DNA of 7,108 nt, taken from contig DBBL01000027.1 in assembly GCA_002292185.1 (NCBI GenBank), positions 6,012 to 13,119 of the forward strand, written 5' to 3'. The position numbers and the translations under genes are program-made. This stretch comes from Akkermansiaceae bacterium UBA985 (GTDB lineage Bacteria > Verrucomicrobiota > Verrucomicrobiia > Verrucomicrobiales > Akkermansiaceae). Position 1 is the stretch's first letter. Each line of letters opens with the position of its first letter. Shown piece by piece: positions 6,274 through 7,108 of the stretch. The notes under the pieces were generated by a model. The model searched no databases. It saw nothing but the letters and a program-made list of their open reading frames with translations, and was not told the origin of the DNA.

Positions 6274-6741
6274 TTAGCGTGGATCCTGACTGGACATATC
6301 ATCCTCCGTGCCCTCCAAACCATCTTTGCCATAACAAATCAGTTCGGGACGAGATCGATTCTGAGAACCAGGATATTTGTAAACATACTCGTTACCCCAT
6401 GGATCCTTTGGCAGCTGGTCCATAATTTGGATCCACCTACGTGGACGAGGTGCAGAACTCGGTTTTTCCACCAATGCCATCAAACCTTGCTGACCTGAAG
6501 GGAAATTTCCTGCATTATTTCTATATGCCTGCAAGGCGTTATCAATGGAGGCGAAATCACCATCTACCACGGTAATAGCTCCACTGTCTGAAATGTTTTT
6601 CATGACAAAAATCGCCCCTCCCATAATCATCGCAATGATTCCAAGGACGATGACCATTTCGAGCAAAGTAAAACCTGCATGGACCACCTTTGATTTTTTG
6701 ATAATAGGGAACGGGGATGAATGGTAAGCAGTTGTTTTCAT
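6274..6741 (-). CDS. gspG: T2SS major pseudopilin GspG
   Basis: GspG is the major pseudopilin that polymerises into the T2SS pseudopilus. The 155-residue precursor has a 23-residue basic leader and the site VVHAG|FTLLEMVIVLGIIAMIMGGAI, with Phe at +1 and Glu at +5. The mature domain has the hallmark GspG features: ALQAYRNNAGNFPSGQQGLMALVEKP, the RRW and LPKDPWGNEYVYKYPG motifs, and the C-terminal calcium-site loop GKDGLEGTEDDMSS. The match to the family is nearly full length (about 132 mature residues). It is the first gene of the cluster, with about 370 bp of non-coding DNA upstream and no gspE or gspF before it. The ATG at 6741 is preceded by a pyrimidine-rich CATACCATACCATC and no Shine-Dalgarno sequence, which is odd for what is normally the most abundant product of the operon. 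Confidence 0.97.
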   Translation of the reverse strand: MKTTAYHSSPFPIIKKSKVVHAGFTLLEMVIVLGIIAMIMGGAIFVMKNISDSGAITVVDGDFASIDNALQAYRNNAGNFPSGQQGLMALVEKPSSAPRPRRWIQIMDQLPKDPWGNEYVYKYPGSQNRSRPELICYGKDGLEGTEDDMSSQDPR

Positions 6742-6755
6742 GATGGTATGGTATG

Positions 6756-6783
6756 GCTGTATATCTTGTGCTGTATATCTTGT
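6756..6783. repeat. Perfect tandem repeat, two 14-bp units
   Basis: GCTGTATATCTTGT occurs twice with no gap (6756-6769 and 6770-6783). It lies 15 to 42 bases before the gspG ATG, in what would be the start or 5' leader of the transcript. Next to it is a smaller GGTAT-type repeat (6745-6755). Possible roles are a regulator binding site or a leader RNA element; a chance replication-slippage duplication is also possible. Confidence 0.85.
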
Positions 6784-6792
6784 CTCTGAGTT

Positions 6793-6801
6793 ATTTTATC
6801 A
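6793..6801 (-). promoter_or_regulatory. Candidate extended -10 promoter of gspG
   Basis: The minus strand reads TGATAAAAT: an extended -10 (TGn) followed by TAAAAT, five of six matches to TATAAT. No good -35 is visible 16-19 bp upstream, which is tolerated by extended -10 promoters. Transcription would begin near 6786, just before the tandem 14-bp repeat, giving a leader of about 45 bases. Confidence 0.4.
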
Positions 6802-6828
6802 CGGAAAATAGATGATGAAACACTCTAC

Positions 6829-6854
6829 AAATACAGCAAGTCTGAGCTGTATTT
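6829..6854. repeat. Inverted repeat, 9-bp perfect arms, 8-bp spacer
   Basis: AAATACAGC (6829-6837) and GCTGTATTT (6846-6854) are exact reverse complements around an 8-bp spacer. The arm core GCTGTAT is the same heptamer that begins each unit of the tandem repeat at 6756 and 6770. The dyad coincides with a possible sigma-70 promoter spacer, so it looks like an operator. No T-run follows the stem in either direction to make it a good terminator. Confidence 0.75.
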
Positions 6855-6858
6855 TCAA
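6830..6858 (-). promoter_or_regulatory. Alternative upstream promoter for the gsp operon overlapping the dyad
   Basis: The minus strand has TTGAAA (6858-6853) as -35 and TGTATT (6835-6830) as -10, four of six matches, with an ideal 17-bp spacer. The inverted repeat fills the space between and includes parts of both boxes, so a protein bound there would block the promoter. It is weaker at the -10 than the extended -10 candidate at 6793. Confidence 0.3.
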
Positions 6859-7108
6859 TTGATTTCAGTGATGTCTTATTAGGGCTTTTTTTAACCCGTC
6901 CTACAACTAATTAAACGCCTTTTTGGTGCATACTTGTCTGCAATATTTCTCTAAATCGCAACCACCCAAAAACCAATATCGTTGAGCTGCTCTCTGCGGC
7001 AGCAAAATACGGTACTAGTGTGCGGAAGCATGGGGCGGTGAAGGTGAGCCTATTGAGCTGTAGCGGCAATCATTGTGCTTCGTGCCCGAGAAGCGGGCAC
7101 AAAAAAAG

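Larger units (their letters stand above)
6742..7108. other. Upstream region of the gspG operon, no confident gene
   Basis: About 370 bp without a convincing gene. The proximal 120 bases contain two candidate promoters, a tandem repeat and an inverted repeat, listed separately. Further out there is a T7 run (6885-6892) without a preceding hairpin. From 6915 a plus-strand frame stays open to the right edge (about 64 codons, no ATG; the first GTG is at 7020). Its end contains Cys-x4-Cys-x2-Cys-x4-His, but it is too short to call. At 7077-7100 there is a hairpin-forming sequence followed by A7. Confidence 0.6.

Noticed and set aside
1..6741. Type IV pilus instead of type II secretion
   Set aside because: The DPWGNEY motif and calcium loop of GspG, and the presence of GspH, I, J and K in conserved order with GspL and GspM, are specific to T2SS.
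6882..6897. GGG, T-run, CCC as a terminator hairpin
   Set aside because: Only three or four pairs can form, with the T-run inside the loop, and no plus-strand gene ends before it.
7082..7108. Rho-independent terminator at the right edge
   Set aside because: On the plus strand the stem is followed by A7, not T. On the minus strand the T-run precedes the stem. Neither orientation fits.

Overview
The window is almost entirely one minus-strand gene cluster encoding the inner-membrane and pseudopilus half of a type II secretion system (T2SS), plus the start of its outer-membrane secretin. Read in the direction of transcription (right to left) the order is gspG, gspH, gspI, gspJ, gspK, gspL, gspM, an unrecognised envelope protein that may be a reduced GspC, and the 5' part of gspD, which runs off the left edge. 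No mobile element, tRNA, rRNA or CRISPR array was seen.

Region by region: 6742-7108 is about 370 bp of non-coding or weakly coding DNA holding the probable promoter of the operon, an inverted repeat and a perfect tandem 14-bp repeat. 3436-6741 holds five tightly packed pseudopilin genes with gaps or overlaps of a few bases. 1593-3394 holds gspL and gspM, set off from gspK by 41 bp. 882-1493 holds the GspC-like gene, set off from gspM by about 100 AT-rich bases with a perfect TATAAT. 1-872 is the signal peptide, a long Pro/Ala-rich linker and the N0, N1 and beginning N2 domains of the secretin.

How the parts work together (known for the family): GspG is the major pseudopilin. GspH, I, J and K form the tip of the pseudopilus. 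GspL and GspM are bitopic inner-membrane proteins that tie the pseudopilus to the cytoplasmic ATPase GspE. GspC bridges this platform to the periplasmic N domains of GspD. GspE (ATPase), GspF (platform), GspN and GspO (prepilin peptidase) are not in the window and must be elsewhere, perhaps past the left edge.

Organism: a diderm, non-proteobacterial lineage is likely. GspG, I, J, K and D are easy to recognise, but GspL and GspM are divergent, the gene order is rotated relative to the proteobacterial gspC-O operon, and no standard GspC with a PDZ domain is visible. Moderate G+C and the character of the proteins suggest Verrucomicrobiota or a relative; this is an inference from general knowledge, not a database match.
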